Assembly (NCBI GenBank): GCA_026874595.1
Contig: CM049307.1
Location: forward strand, 4,425,579 to 4,489,578
Source: Sipunculus nudus
Taxonomy: Eukaryota; Annelida; Sipuncula; Golfingiida; Sipunculidae
Direction: 5' to 3'
Length of the DNA: 64,000 nucleotides
Position 1 is the first letter of the stretch. Each line of letters starts with the position of its first letter. The position numbers were made by a program, and so were the translations under genes. Under the pieces are notes generated by a model. The model did no database searches and was not told the origin of the DNA. It saw only the letters and a list, made by a program, of their open reading frames with translations. Shown here piece after piece: positions 13,601 to 23,000 of this stretch.

Positions 13601-14009
13601 ATCATAAGAACGTAAATAAATATCCAGCAAATTCAACCTCTGAGAAAATTGCCAAATGTAGGAGTTCAAGGTGCCCTTGTTGAGTTTGTGGAACTGGCCT
13701 TTTGAGTAGCTTAGCGTTTAAATAGTTTATTATGTTAAAAAGCTTTTGAATTTATTTATTTATTGGAATGTTATGATAAATGAGTATTATTAAGTGACTG
13801 GAAATAATTGCTGTATTCAGGTTTTTTGGGCAGTATAAAAAGAGAGCCTTTGTTAAACTCATAGCATGTTTAGTCGTAGTTTAAACATGTTCTATCTGAA
13901 TTAGTTATGAAAGGATGCCTTAATTTTTGTTTTATAGATATATGAAGTCAGGAAAGGAAGCGGATCAAACACAGATACTGATGATGCCAATGGAATGCAA
14001 GCCAGCTGA
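1530..14009 (+). CDS. USP39: USP39/Sad1-like U4/U6.U5 tri-snRNP protein, 3' ten exons (partial)
   Basis: Coding exons: 1530-1626, 2335-2390, 2736-2961, 4615-4760, 5052-5097, 5625-5848, 6305-6366, 7607-7748, 8228-8314, 13938-14009 (stop TGA 14007-14009). Joined length is 1158 nt, 385 residues plus stop; every junction is GT-AG and in phase. The product matches the USP-fold half of USP39, the non-catalytic ubiquitin-protease homologue needed for tri-snRNP assembly and pre-mRNA splicing in the nucleus. Diagnostic blocks are GIVGLNNIKANDY (33-45), KRPPGDQMFLLVQRFGEL, NPRNFKAHVSPHEMLQAVVL, KRFQLTKLPPY, YDLVANIVHDG and GSGKWYEMQDL. The cysteine of the USP Cys box is Asp44 and the GHY histidine motif reads G-K-W-Y, so the protein should be catalytically dead, as in other USP39 proteins. 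The N-terminal zf-UBP exons lie left of the window. Three of its exon edges carry tandem copies of the splice junction. Confidence 0.95.
1803..1957. repeat. ~32-base tandem repeat, 5 copies
   Basis: GGGCAAATTATGAAGTCTGA-GTGTTGTCTACA repeated in a USP39 intron. It does not touch an exon edge, so it is a useful control for the junction arrays. Confidence 0.93.
2335..2390 (+). CDS. USP39: USP39 exon with degenerate Cys box
   Basis: Encodes GIVGLNNIKANDYCNVILQ. It corresponds to the USP Cys box (G-L-x-N-x-G-N-T-C-Y) with Asp in place of the catalytic Cys. Acceptor TTTACAG, donor GTAAGG, ends in phase 0. Confidence 0.95.
2736..2961 (+). CDS. USP39: USP39 exon
   Basis: 75 codons from ALSHVAPLRDYFL to KKFQITEQ. 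Contains the highly conserved KRPPGDQMFLLVQRF and RNFKAHVSPHEML blocks. Acceptor TTTGTAG, donor GTAAAA, ends in phase 1. Confidence 0.96.
3495..4185 (-). repeat. GGTGGCGCCACC tandem repeat element, reversed partial copy
   Basis: Same family as 146-1165, in a USP39 intron, ending with TAGTTGCTTGTCGACTCCCC at the boundary. Confidence 0.88.
4340..4614 (+). repeat. Tandem array of USP39 acceptor junction (8 copies including the real one)
   Basis: 34-35-base units reading CATGGTTTTTGCAG-GTGACTGTGTAGACTTCTTG. Acceptor-like sites end near 4373, 4407, 4442, 4476, 4510 (mutated to GCGG), 4544, 4579 and 4614. The last one begins the conserved exon. Confidence 0.94.
4615..4760 (+). CDS. USP39: USP39 exon with duplicated acceptor
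   Basis: Encodes GDCVDFLSWFLNALHMALGG through RKMPPMDM. The acceptor TTTTTGCAG ends at 4614; the exon starts GTGACTG, so the junction reads AG|GTGA. Seven upstream copies of acceptor plus exon start lie at 4340-4614. Donor GTAAGC. Confidence 0.94.
5052..5097 (+). CDS. USP39: USP39 short exon
   Basis: 46 nt encoding KEEEKSKLLETEEYQ, matching the charged EEK...EYQ loop of USP39. Acceptor ATTAACAG, donor GTAAGG; phases fit both neighbours. Confidence 0.88.
5625..5848 (+). CDS. USP39: USP39 exon
   Basis: Encodes ETMQETPFMFLTCDLPPPP, then IIPQVPIFNIL and KRFQLTKLPPYILLHIK. These are core blocks of the USP fold in USP39. Acceptor GCTTCAG, donor GTAGGC, ends in phase 0. Confidence 0.96.
6305..6366 (+). 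CDS. USP39: USP39 exon
   Basis: Encodes RFSKNTFIKEKNPTIVNFPV, the RF(T/S)KN...NPTIVNFP block. Acceptor TTTTTCAG, donor GTAAGT, ends in phase 2. Confidence 0.94.
7607..7748 (+). CDS. USP39: USP39 exon with duplicated donor
   Basis: Encodes KGIDFGELLAPDAKD through YDLVANIVHDGEPG and FRVYILHK. Acceptor TTATTTCAG abuts a degenerate dispersed-repeat end at 7570-7600. Donor GTTGTA; the last 18 exon bases plus the donor and about 35 intron bases recur directly downstream (7784-7839). Confidence 0.93.
7731..7839 (+). repeat. Two-copy duplication of USP39 donor junction
   Basis: A 53-base unit starting GTGTACATCC (7731 and 7784) carries the exon end, CACAAG or TACAAG, then GTTGTAGCCA and intron bases. 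The second copy has about eight substitutions. Confidence 0.92.
8228..8314 (+). CDS. USP39: USP39 exon, degenerate His box
   Basis: 29 codons GSGKWYEMQDLHVIDILPQM through SESYVQ. The GHY motif of active USPs is replaced by G-K-W-Y. Acceptor TATCCAG, donor GTTAGT, phase 0 at both ends. Confidence 0.95.
8890..9660. repeat. Degenerate tandem repeat in USP39 intron
   Basis: Two diverged ~440-base units share TTCTTCTCCGAA, GTTAAGCCA and TATTTCACAGAAAT. No coding potential seen. Confidence 0.6.
9680..9840. repeat. AT microsatellite and AT-rich tract
   Basis: TATATA runs at 9705-9810 inside a long AT-rich stretch (9660-10140). Confidence 0.9.
10801..12342 (-). mobile_element. Composite repeat copy, reversed (hairpin end to palindrome end)
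   Basis: Begins TTTTTAGCTCAGCTGACTAC (hairpin end), then GTCCGTCCGTC micro-repeats, an internal C-run at 11545 and ends GACCCATGGGTCCTTTGTT. About 1.5 kb, shorter than the 3.2-kb copies. No transposase seen. Confidence 0.85.
12680..12898 (-). mobile_element. Composite repeat fragment, palindrome end, reversed
   Basis: Ends GACCCATAGGTCCCTTGTT; 12771-12898 matches 1-145 closely. Confidence 0.8.
12900..13330. repeat. Degenerate ~118-base tandem repeat
   Basis: Four diverged units each contain a TATCAGCCTGAAAT-like block, a CATCTC-AAT block, ACAAGACT and a CACCACC motif. A further unit is at about 10720-10800. Confidence 0.7.
13938..14009 (+). CDS. USP39: USP39 terminal coding exon
   Basis: Encodes IYEVRKGSGSNTDTDDANGM then QAS and stop TGA at 14007-14009. 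It follows a 5.6-kb repeat-filled intron. The IYEVRK start matches the IWKRR end of vertebrate USP39; the tail is polar and poorly conserved. Acceptor TTTTATAG. Confidence 0.88.
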   Translation: MYEVRKGSGSNTDTDDANGMQAS

Positions 14010-14097
14010 CCGTACCCTCCAAAATCAGGGAATCTATGAATCCAGAATTTATTCAGCGAATGTCTGTGGTATAGATTGAGATTTTATAGTTGTTTGA

Positions 14098-14352
14098 CTG
14101 GTTATGTATGAGGTGTTGATCCAAGACAGGTCTTTAATAGGACCATAAAATCACCAGAGCTTCAGGTTATGCAGGTGGTGTTAACACAAGACAGCTATTT
14201 AATACTACCATAAACGCACCATATTTTATGGTTATGTAAGAGGTGTTGACACAAGACAGCTATTTAATAGGACCATAAATGCACCAGAGTTTATGGTTAT
14301 GTAAGAGGTGTTGACACAAGACAGCTCTGTTATGGGACCATAAACACACCTG
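14098..14352 (+). repeat. ~64-base tandem repeat in USP39 3' UTR, 4 copies
   Basis: Units containing GGTTATGTAAGAGGTGTTGA, ACAAGACAGCTATTTAATAG and GACCATAAA start about 90 bases after the USP39 stop. Confidence 0.88.
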
Positions 14353-14745
14353 AGTTGAAGCAATGAAAGCTAGGGCCAGACAAGTAGCATACTGGGGTAA
14401 CTTTCTTGATAGGGGATTTAGGTCTTAGTCCAGGGTACATATGACATATGTTCACATTCACAGGACAGTGTACTGTGGTTGACCTTTTAGACCCTCTGTA
14501 CTCAATACCTCTGTATCACGGTCATGTACATTCATTATATCATTAACCTCAGCTTTACCTTGGATGGTATTGTCTACTATTAGATATAGGACATTTTTGT
14601 CATATTAAGTGTAAACCAGATACAAATATTAATGAAAATAATTAGTTAATTTTAAAACAAGCACCATTGGTGACTCAGCTGGAGATCATGACAACATACA
14701 AAAATGAATATAGTATGACCTGATTTTGGATACAACTTCAAAATC

Positions 14746-15134
14746 AATAAACTGATATAAGAAAGTTCTGATTTCACACTCCAGTAATCCAGTAGCGGAT
14801 CAAGGGGGAAGGTCCAGACCCCCCTTTTTCAGCCGACGCAGCCTCTTTTTTTAAGGGTTTAGGACCAATTTTGCGAGCTGGACCCTTTGGTTCTTTTTTT
14901 TTTTAGGTTTGTCATCGGTCCTCCTGTGTGTGACCCCTCCTTTACCTAAATCCTGGATCCGCCCCTGTAATGGTTGGGTTTACTCGAGTTCAGAGTACCT
15001 CTCGCAGCATTTTGATACACAGAAGTGCAGCATTGTCAGACTGCAGGAGACTTGCCATCAGTTTGTTACTGAACTTGACATATGTGCAGGACTTGTAAAG
15101 TGACTGTGAATGTAAGAATGAAGAGAAGAATAAA
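14746..15134 (+). other. Candidate USP39 polyadenylation signals
   Basis: AATAAA occurs at 14746-14751 and at 15129-15134; the second is followed by a T/GT-rich stretch (GTTTGTTGATTTTATGGTG). If the second is used, the small inverted-repeat element at 14790 is part of the 3' UTR. Confidence 0.45.
14790..14967. mobile_element. 178-bp MITE-like element with terminal inverted repeats
   Basis: Ends CAGTAGCGGATC and GATCCGCCCCTG are imperfect inverted repeats (consensus CAGGGGCGGATCCAG). The interior is T-rich and non-coding. No clear target-site duplication. A lone GATCCGCCACTG end recurs near 30790. Confidence 0.65.
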
Positions 15135-15139
15135 GATGT

Positions 15140-16870
15140 TTATACAAACTTAATCTGTTTGTTGATTTTATGGTGTTATGAGCTGGAATGACTTATCAGC
15201 ATCAGCAATCTTTTTATGTCGTCCATCAATCCAGGGGTTTACACTTGTATCCTACAGGCAGGCCCCCAGTCAGGTTTCTAATACTTATGAATATCTAGAA
15301 TATTTTACAATATGTTACAAAGGTTTTATCTTCTTACGGAGGGGCTTTTCTTTCATAGATATTTTATTTCATCAATAATCCTTAAAAAACGGGAGATTAG
15401 AAGCTTCTTGATAGTAGAAGAAGCCTCCCTTAGTTGTGCCCCTTAGACTGAGGTCAAGATCAAAAATAAATATCACTTGCAAAGCTTTCATCTTTGACTA
15501 TTACAGAGTGTAAGCTTTGAAAAAGCCTAACAGATAATCAGCTAGATTATCGAGCTCCCCTGGAAATCATCTCGATTATTCCGTCTCTTGAAACAGTTGG
15601 CACAATAAGTAAGGTAGTTGGGTTAAATTTTAATAATTAATTTTACGAGAAGGATTATTACCAGTATATGTGATTAAGATCAGTGGGTTTTTCTGACGAC
15701 TGACCTTCCAAGTGCCTGCAAGTGCAGCCAATCGAATGATGTTTTTTTCATTAAGAGCAATAAAAATGTTAATAGCTTGTAACGTCCTTATTTCTAAATC
15801 TCAGAAAACTAAAATAGAAAATATTCTTGGTTGATGCTGCAGGGAGGGCTTGTGGATGGCGACAACCAAATTCCGATGTATCAACGAAGACGGATTTTTT
15901 ATAGTAGCTCAAAATTAGATGCCTCTCATTGTTAAATGGCGTTTGCCATTATCTAAAAAAAGCTAGTTCTATTTCAAACTTTCACTATATGTGATTACGG
16001 CAGTTCAAGGAATACCTGTCGTGCTGTAACAGTTGCCCCGTTCCTCTCGGTACATTTCTGGTTTTCAGATATAAACAATGTAGGGCATTGTGATTATACC
16101 AGCAGTGATTATATGTTAATTATATGACTGCAGAAAGCAAGCAAAGTTTTGAAATAATTTGGTTGGTTTAGAGAGTGAAAGAATGCAGGGGTAATCAGTA
16201 GTAGCATCGCGCAGAGATTCAAAGAAACTTCCCCCGGTCACAACCTTAACAGTTAAGTCGAGGTCAGACCAAGAAATCGGTGCATTGCATGTATAGCGAA
16301 AACGTTGACAGAGGGGGAAAATTCCCACGATGGTGTTTCACTCCGAGGGTGGAAGAAAACCGCCCCCCTAAAATTGAACCATATAAGCCTCTCTCCCTGA
16401 CAGAGGGAGGATAAATAAATGAAAGAACCACGAGTCAAAATGGACAAAATATGTTTGTTCCTACTCAGCTTTAACTAGGGATGGCTACTGGGAGAAACTG
16501 GAATACCGGTCATCGTTCTCTGATCTAAACCATATGATTGCAGCATGTATTAATCAGATATATTAAGTCATATTGCAATTCTACAGATCAAATATGTACC
16601 AAATTTCAATCTCGGCCATTGCGTATACGTCTGCTTGAACGGTTGATGACAATTTTTTACAAACAAATATGATATAAAGTCTACCTGGGAATGTGGCAGC
16701 GCAGAGTACCACCTTCATTACTTGCCTGCTCCTTTTCCTGCGAAGGAGGTCGCAAAGGATGTTATCTTTATTTGCAGAAACTGTTTACTTCATATTTAAA
16801 AATATAAAATATTTAAACGTTGTTGGTATGACCCTCAAACATCAATGTAAGGCAATGATCTTTACACAGG
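15140..16870. other. USP39-esterase intergenic stretch, no gene seen
   Basis: AT-rich with small GC-richer parts (15540-16450). Short open frames here show no recognisable domain and no coding-like splice partners. The two flanking genes are convergent. Confidence 0.6.
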
Positions 16871-16876
16871 TCAGTC

Positions 16877-16882
16877 TTTATT
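16877..16882 (-). other. Candidate esterase polyadenylation signal
   Basis: TTTATT on the plus strand (AATAAA on the minus strand) about 175 bases beyond the esterase stop codon. Confidence 0.45.
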
Positions 16883-17056
16883 TATGTACATCATAACTAC
16901 AGCTGTTTGTCATGACATGAATTATTCAAGAGATCAGTCAAAGTAGCGAAGTAAGGTCCTTAAACAATCCTGGAAATGAGAAAACGTTGATGGACATGTG
17001 TGTTCTCCTTAGAACTTAACCCAGTGAACATCATCTCCTGTTATGGCATTGCAGTC

Positions 17057-17088
17057 TCACCAATATCCCCATTTCTCTAAGTTTTCCG
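17057..17088 (-). CDS. Esterase terminal coding exon
   Basis: Ten codons AENLEKWGYW then TGA (17059-17057). Acceptor TTTTTTTACAG has a strong pyrimidine tract. Short final exons ending in a W-rich helix fit the family; I give moderate confidence because little sequence is available. Confidence 0.75.
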
Positions 17089-20000
17089 CTGTAAAAAAAT
17101 AGTTAATTTACTGGATACACATGGCCATGGATTTAATAAGAATAAAGTAATATCAATGCAGTGTGTAAATATGCTAAAGTAAACTGACTTTTGAATTAAC
17201 ATATAAATGTCAATTTACGGAAGCAAATCTTTCTTGGCTGGTTTTTAACTAGAATTTGATATTGTGTTTTGTGAAACATTTAATAGAATAAAGGATGTCT
17301 GGGTTATCTTTTTACATGAAGATAAGGAGGGTATAAAGAAATTTCTTATTTTCTAATTTGTTAATTTTTTTAAAGCGTGAATTACTTATAGAACTTTAAA
17401 ATTACTTACCTCTTCGCAATTTTATTCTTTCGTTGGCTGGAAAGAAAAATGATCATGGATGCAGTATGTTTTGCATGCTTTTAAATTTGACCTGAATTTA
17501 TTTAAATACAGAGAGAAAAGTTTAACTTTATATGTCATACATGACATGGATGCTGGTACTAGAAACTGATCAATAAAACATATCGTTACCTTCGTGAATG
17601 ATATATAATGAATAAACATATCGTACAATTTGAGAATGATATATATCCAATATTCACGTCATATACTGAAGAAAGCGTAGATTATTAAATGAAAACTTGC
17701 ATACATTACATATAAAACTTACCAGCCAGTAATATTTCTTGAATTCGATCACGATTTTCATAGTATCCAGGTATTAGCTGTGGCAGTTTCTCGTCCAGCG
17801 CTCCTCTAATATATTCATCAGCTGAAATGATGTTTATAAATGAAAGATTCAGAGGGCACCTCTTGGATCTTTATACTGGAAAAGATGTCTGGATGATGAA
17901 TTTATGGGGTTCCCATGTATAAATAATAATTAGACAGAACAAATCTGTCTGCATAAAATTTATATTTTTAAGAAAAACAAGCGTGTACGTGGGTTTCGCC
18001 CAGTCTACAAGATTTGTTTCGAATCCATTGTTCTAATATTATGAATAAAATCTGCTAACAAGATGCACCACATTTTCATGAGTAGTTTTCCCTCTTTTTA
18101 GAACATGGACTCATTGCAGCACCACCCTCCCGCTCAGCCTGTAATTACAACTGAAAAGCAGCATCCATTTTATACGTTAATCAAGGTGAATTGAAACTCC
18201 TCGCACGCTTTAAGACCTTGCTCTACATTTTTGTAAGGTAATAATTCCTTTTCGGATCGTGCCAGTTTACATATAAACACGAAGAAATTGTATTCATTTC
18301 CTATGCCAGCAGTATCTGCGCACGGTCAATTTGGGCCAAAACAAATCAGATTCCAATCCTGGCAGGTTAACAAACCCAGGAAAAGCTTAACTCACTAACT
18401 GTAGTCATCCCACGCCCCCCCCCCAGGAGTTCCATGTCTTTAGGTGCAATAAGTTACTTGTTGTAATCATCCCACGCCCCCAGGAATTCCGTGTCTTCTA
18501 GTTCAATAAATTACTTATTGTAATCATCCCATGCCCCCAGGAATTCCGTGTCTTCTAGTGTGGTAAGTTACTTACTGTAGTCATCCCACGCCCCCCCCCC
18601 CGGGAATTCCGTACCTTCTTGTGTAATAAGTTACTTACTGTAGTCATCCCACGCCCCCAGGAATTCAGTGTCTTCTAGTGTAATAAGTTACTGACTGTAG
18701 TCATCCCACGCCCCCCGGGAATTCCGTACCTTCTAGTGTAATAAGTTACTTACTGTAGTCATCCCACGCCCCCAAGGAATTCCGTGTCTTCTAGTGTAAT
18801 AAGTTACTTACTGTAGTCATCCCACGCCCCCAGGAATTCCGTGTCTTCTAGTGTTATAAGTTACTTACTGTAGTCATCCCACGCCCCCGGGAATTCCGTA
18901 CCTTCTAGTGTAATAAGTTACTTACTGTAGTCATCCCACGCCCCCTAGGAGTTCCGTGTCTTCTAGTGTAATAAGTTACTTACTGTAGTCATCCCACGCC
19001 CCCAGGAATTCCGTGTCTTCTAGTGTAATAAGTTACTTACTGCAGTCATCCCACGCCCCCCGGGAATTCCTTACTTCTAGTGTAATAAGTTACTTACTGT
19101 AGTCATCCCACGCCCCCAGGAGTTCCGTGTCTTCTTGTGCAATAAGTTACTGACTGTAGTCATCCCACGCCCCCAGGAATTCCGTGTCTTCTAGTGTAAT
19201 AAGTTACTGACTGTAGTCATTCCACGCCCCCAGGAATTCCGTGTCTTCTAGTGTAATAAGTTACTTACTGTAGTCATCCCACGCCCCCAGGAGTTCCGTG
19301 TCTTCTAGTTCCTCTGATTCCCCTTCGAGTCTCTTCATTCTCCAGAAGTCATGTCGTGCAATTTGTAAACTTGTTTCTGTCTCCAGCGAGTCCGGTCCCA
19401 TGAAGGCTGACAAACGCACCACCTTCTTGTCAGCGTCACTGTACTCTGTCCACGGGGTCGGAACACTGCGGCCCACATTTGGATCCCTTTTGAATGTTAG
19501 GAATATAAATGAATTTTGACGTTGAGAAGTTGTACAAAATTAAACATTTAAGCTCAAAGTAGTATAAAGATAGACATTTATGGGCAAGGCATCGCTCATA
19601 TTCCAAAGGGGGAGGGGGGGTATTCTAGTATACTGATTTAGTGCTGATCTTGCTGATCTCTATTTACATTCTATAATTTACAATCATGCACAAATATCTG
19701 TTAATATAACTTGAGTGTTTGATTTTACAAATTGACTAGGTATTAATGGTTTAGACCCTGAGTGATTTTATTAACCAAATAATGTTTTGATATTGCAGAT
19801 AATTCTATGAGTAAATTAAAATATTGATTACACCAAAAGCTACTACTTTTTGTGCCATTTAAAAACTGATGAAGAAGAGGGTGTCACCCCCCCCCCCTTT
19901 TGCGCCCTCATGTTAGTATACCATTGGGCCCACCAACGAATATTTGTCTTGGAAGCCTACAGAGTCTGTCGACTGGCCCATTTCTCACTTTGGAGTTGTA

Positions 20001-23000
20001 GATGGCGATTTGTGGATGGTTTGAAGTCAGAATATTGCTGCAGCGCACTGTTTTATGTTGAAATTTCTGTATCTGTAGATTTTTGTATCAACTGCCTTTA
20101 TATATCAAATATATATCTACGATCTCATGAATATGATGGTTTCAATTTCAATTATATATTGGGTTTCGCAATGTCCCCATTTCAGTTAATAAAAAAACAT
20201 AATTATCGAATTTCTTAAATATTTTAATGACCGACTCCAAAAGTTCTTGGGTATTTATGTTCGTGAGCTGTCTGGGGGCACTCGGGCTTATTATATTTCA
20301 TTTATGCAGTTATGCAGTTAGTCAACCATGAACATATTTGGGACAGTGTAATCTGAGCCATTCCTGATGAACACAGTTGACCTGCTGGTTGATCGATCTT
20401 ACCCATTGTATACAAAGTTGTGGTAGTACGTCTGCAAGATGTCCCTCATGCGGTAGTCAACGTCATTGAAGTCCCCTCCAAGAACTTCCCTCCTGACCAT
20501 GGGTAAGAAAGTTGACCCAATCACTGCATAAATGTCGTCCAGGTGTGAGCCATTCACCCACGGCGGGTACAAGAAGAAACTGTGTCTGTACTGGTAGTTA
20601 TACAGGAAAGTCTTCCCAAGGCCACCAGCTCTGAGAAATCACACCATATATATTTACGACTTGCCGTAAGTGTCTGATACGCTCATCCATCTGTAAGAGC
20701 TACTCTTAGTAGTCAAAGTGGTGGACGGCTTCACAAAGTTTCACTGTGTGTTAGAATAGCTATCAGTGTCTATTTTTATAATTGCACTGACAGATAAAAA
20801 TAAGAAATCGAACGCTTTAATTATGATATATGGAAGTTGCAACAGTATAACACTCCATTTTTGAACAATCAAAGTTAAAAGAGAAATACTTCGGTATATA
20901 CTTTGGGACACGAGTGAGATGTAAATAATGGCTAATATGATGTAGATGGTAATAAGTAAGTTAATGATGAGTAAAATGGACGTTTCCTTCTTACCCAGAA
21001 TGAAGAGACGCTTCCACGTGGGCCGCAGTACGAAACGCTTGGTCAGTATGTAGAGCAGTGAGTGACCTAGCCCGGGTCTGCACGTCAAAGTGGTCCAGGT
21101 TAGGGTAGAGTTCCAGGAACCTGTCGAAGGTCGCGTTGCTATCTCCAGGAAGTGATCTTGCCAAGTCCCTTAAATGATCCTCCAATTCTTGTGGATCATC
21201 CGCTGGCCCATTGGATGTGGAGTTCCATCCGAGGAAGTTGAAAATAAGAAACCCTGCTGAATCATGGAAGGTGCTGCCGGTCATGACGTCATACTGCCCC
21301 GCCAATCCTAATGCGAAGGAATCCCTTGGATCTTGTATAACGAACTCTTCGTCAACAACTGGTCTCCAACTCGGTGTCAGCCCTTCAAGAGGTGGGGCAA
21401 TGACGGCACCACTATCCAGGTCGTCCGCATCTTGTTGTCGAAGACATTCCATCATCCAGGACGTGCCATTGGTCGGGCATCCCAAATAATCTGCCAGGAT
21501 TTCCGCCATTCTGCGTGCACCACTGAACATCGTTGCTATTGATGACGTAGAGCTGCCGCTGATGTCAATAGCACTTCTGAACAAACCGCGAGTCGCTGGC
21601 GACACCAGGTTGTGACTGGCCATCATACCACCAGCTGATTGGCCAAATACCGTGACACGAGCGGGGTCTCCGCCGAAAGCGTCGATGTTATCCCTGATCC
21701 ACACCAAGGCGGCATGGCCATCCCACAAACCATAGTTACCGCGGGCCCCGGTATCCTCGGTGGACAGCCACCCGATACTGCTGAGGCGGTAGTTGAACGT
21801 CACCACAATGACGTCAGCATTATGAGCCAGTTCGTAACCGGGATACATTGCTCCAGTGCCCAGCATGAAAGCACCGCCAAAGTAGTAGAGCATCACCGGC
21901 TTGCTTGTGCTAAAAATGAAGATGCCTCCTTATCCATAAAAGTTATAGAAGCAATTGAGGAATTTAAAATGTATAAAATGGGGGAATTCCTACAACTGAA
22001 AATATTTATATTCATTCCAACAGCCCTGTGCACACCTTTTAAATAAATTATGTAGTCTGGAAATATTGAATAAGCAGGTACGATATCGAAAATGCATAAT
22101 GTTTCGTACAATGTCAAAATGAAATGCAACATCTTAATTTTTCAACCTGTTACCTCGTGATTTTAATGTGACGTCTTTGATAATTCTATCACTGGAAAAA
22201 TGGTGTTCGAAGCGTTTACCCTGAATCAGTGAAATGACGTCGGTGTCTCACAGATTCCGATTCACCGATGTTTTGGCAAAGGAATGCCAAGGCTATAATC
22301 TTGGTTGTGGATATTTGGTAACAGTACAATGTTTTCGAGGTAGTTTGTTACTAAACCATTGTGATCAATAATAAGTTTCAGTAAGTTTATAGGTTGATCC
22401 ATTGCCACTGTGGATATTAAAATTCATCCCGAGAGAGCCAGACTGCGGGAACCAATGATGTGTTCTATTGGTCTCGTGTACATATTGGAAAAACTTTGGT
22501 CCCAGCACTTATCCTTGTGTGACAACATATTTCAATATTACTGGCAGAGGTGTCTGTCCATGAAATAAAACAACTTGGCATCTATCACCTGGGTACGATT
22601 TTCCCAAGGTCAATGCATATTTGTTTATTCCAAAATTGTGTCAGAAGCGTTTAACCTGACTATCAAAATCAATGGTATCAAATACAGCCGAAAGGTCGAG
22701 CATGGTAAGAACTGTGACATGATTGTTGGAAGTATGTTGATTTATATTATTTGATAACATAGGCCTTACCCAGGCTGTACACCCCCCGGGACCCAGACAT
22801 TCAGATACAGACAATCTTCATCGGTCTCGTGCGGGAAGTCCGCGAGCTCGTACAGCTCGGCCAGGAAGTGGACACAGTGACGCGAGTAGACGGTACAGTT
22901 CCTGACTCCTTCCCAAGGCTCCGGGGGCTGTGGCCGCACCCAACGGAGTTCTTCAACGGGAGGGGCTCCAAACGGGATGGCCAGGTACTCATCATAAATG

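Noticed and set aside
18395-19290. CRISPR-like array
   Set aside because: Units are head to tail with no unique spacers, the host is eukaryotic, and the unit is derived from the esterase exon end.
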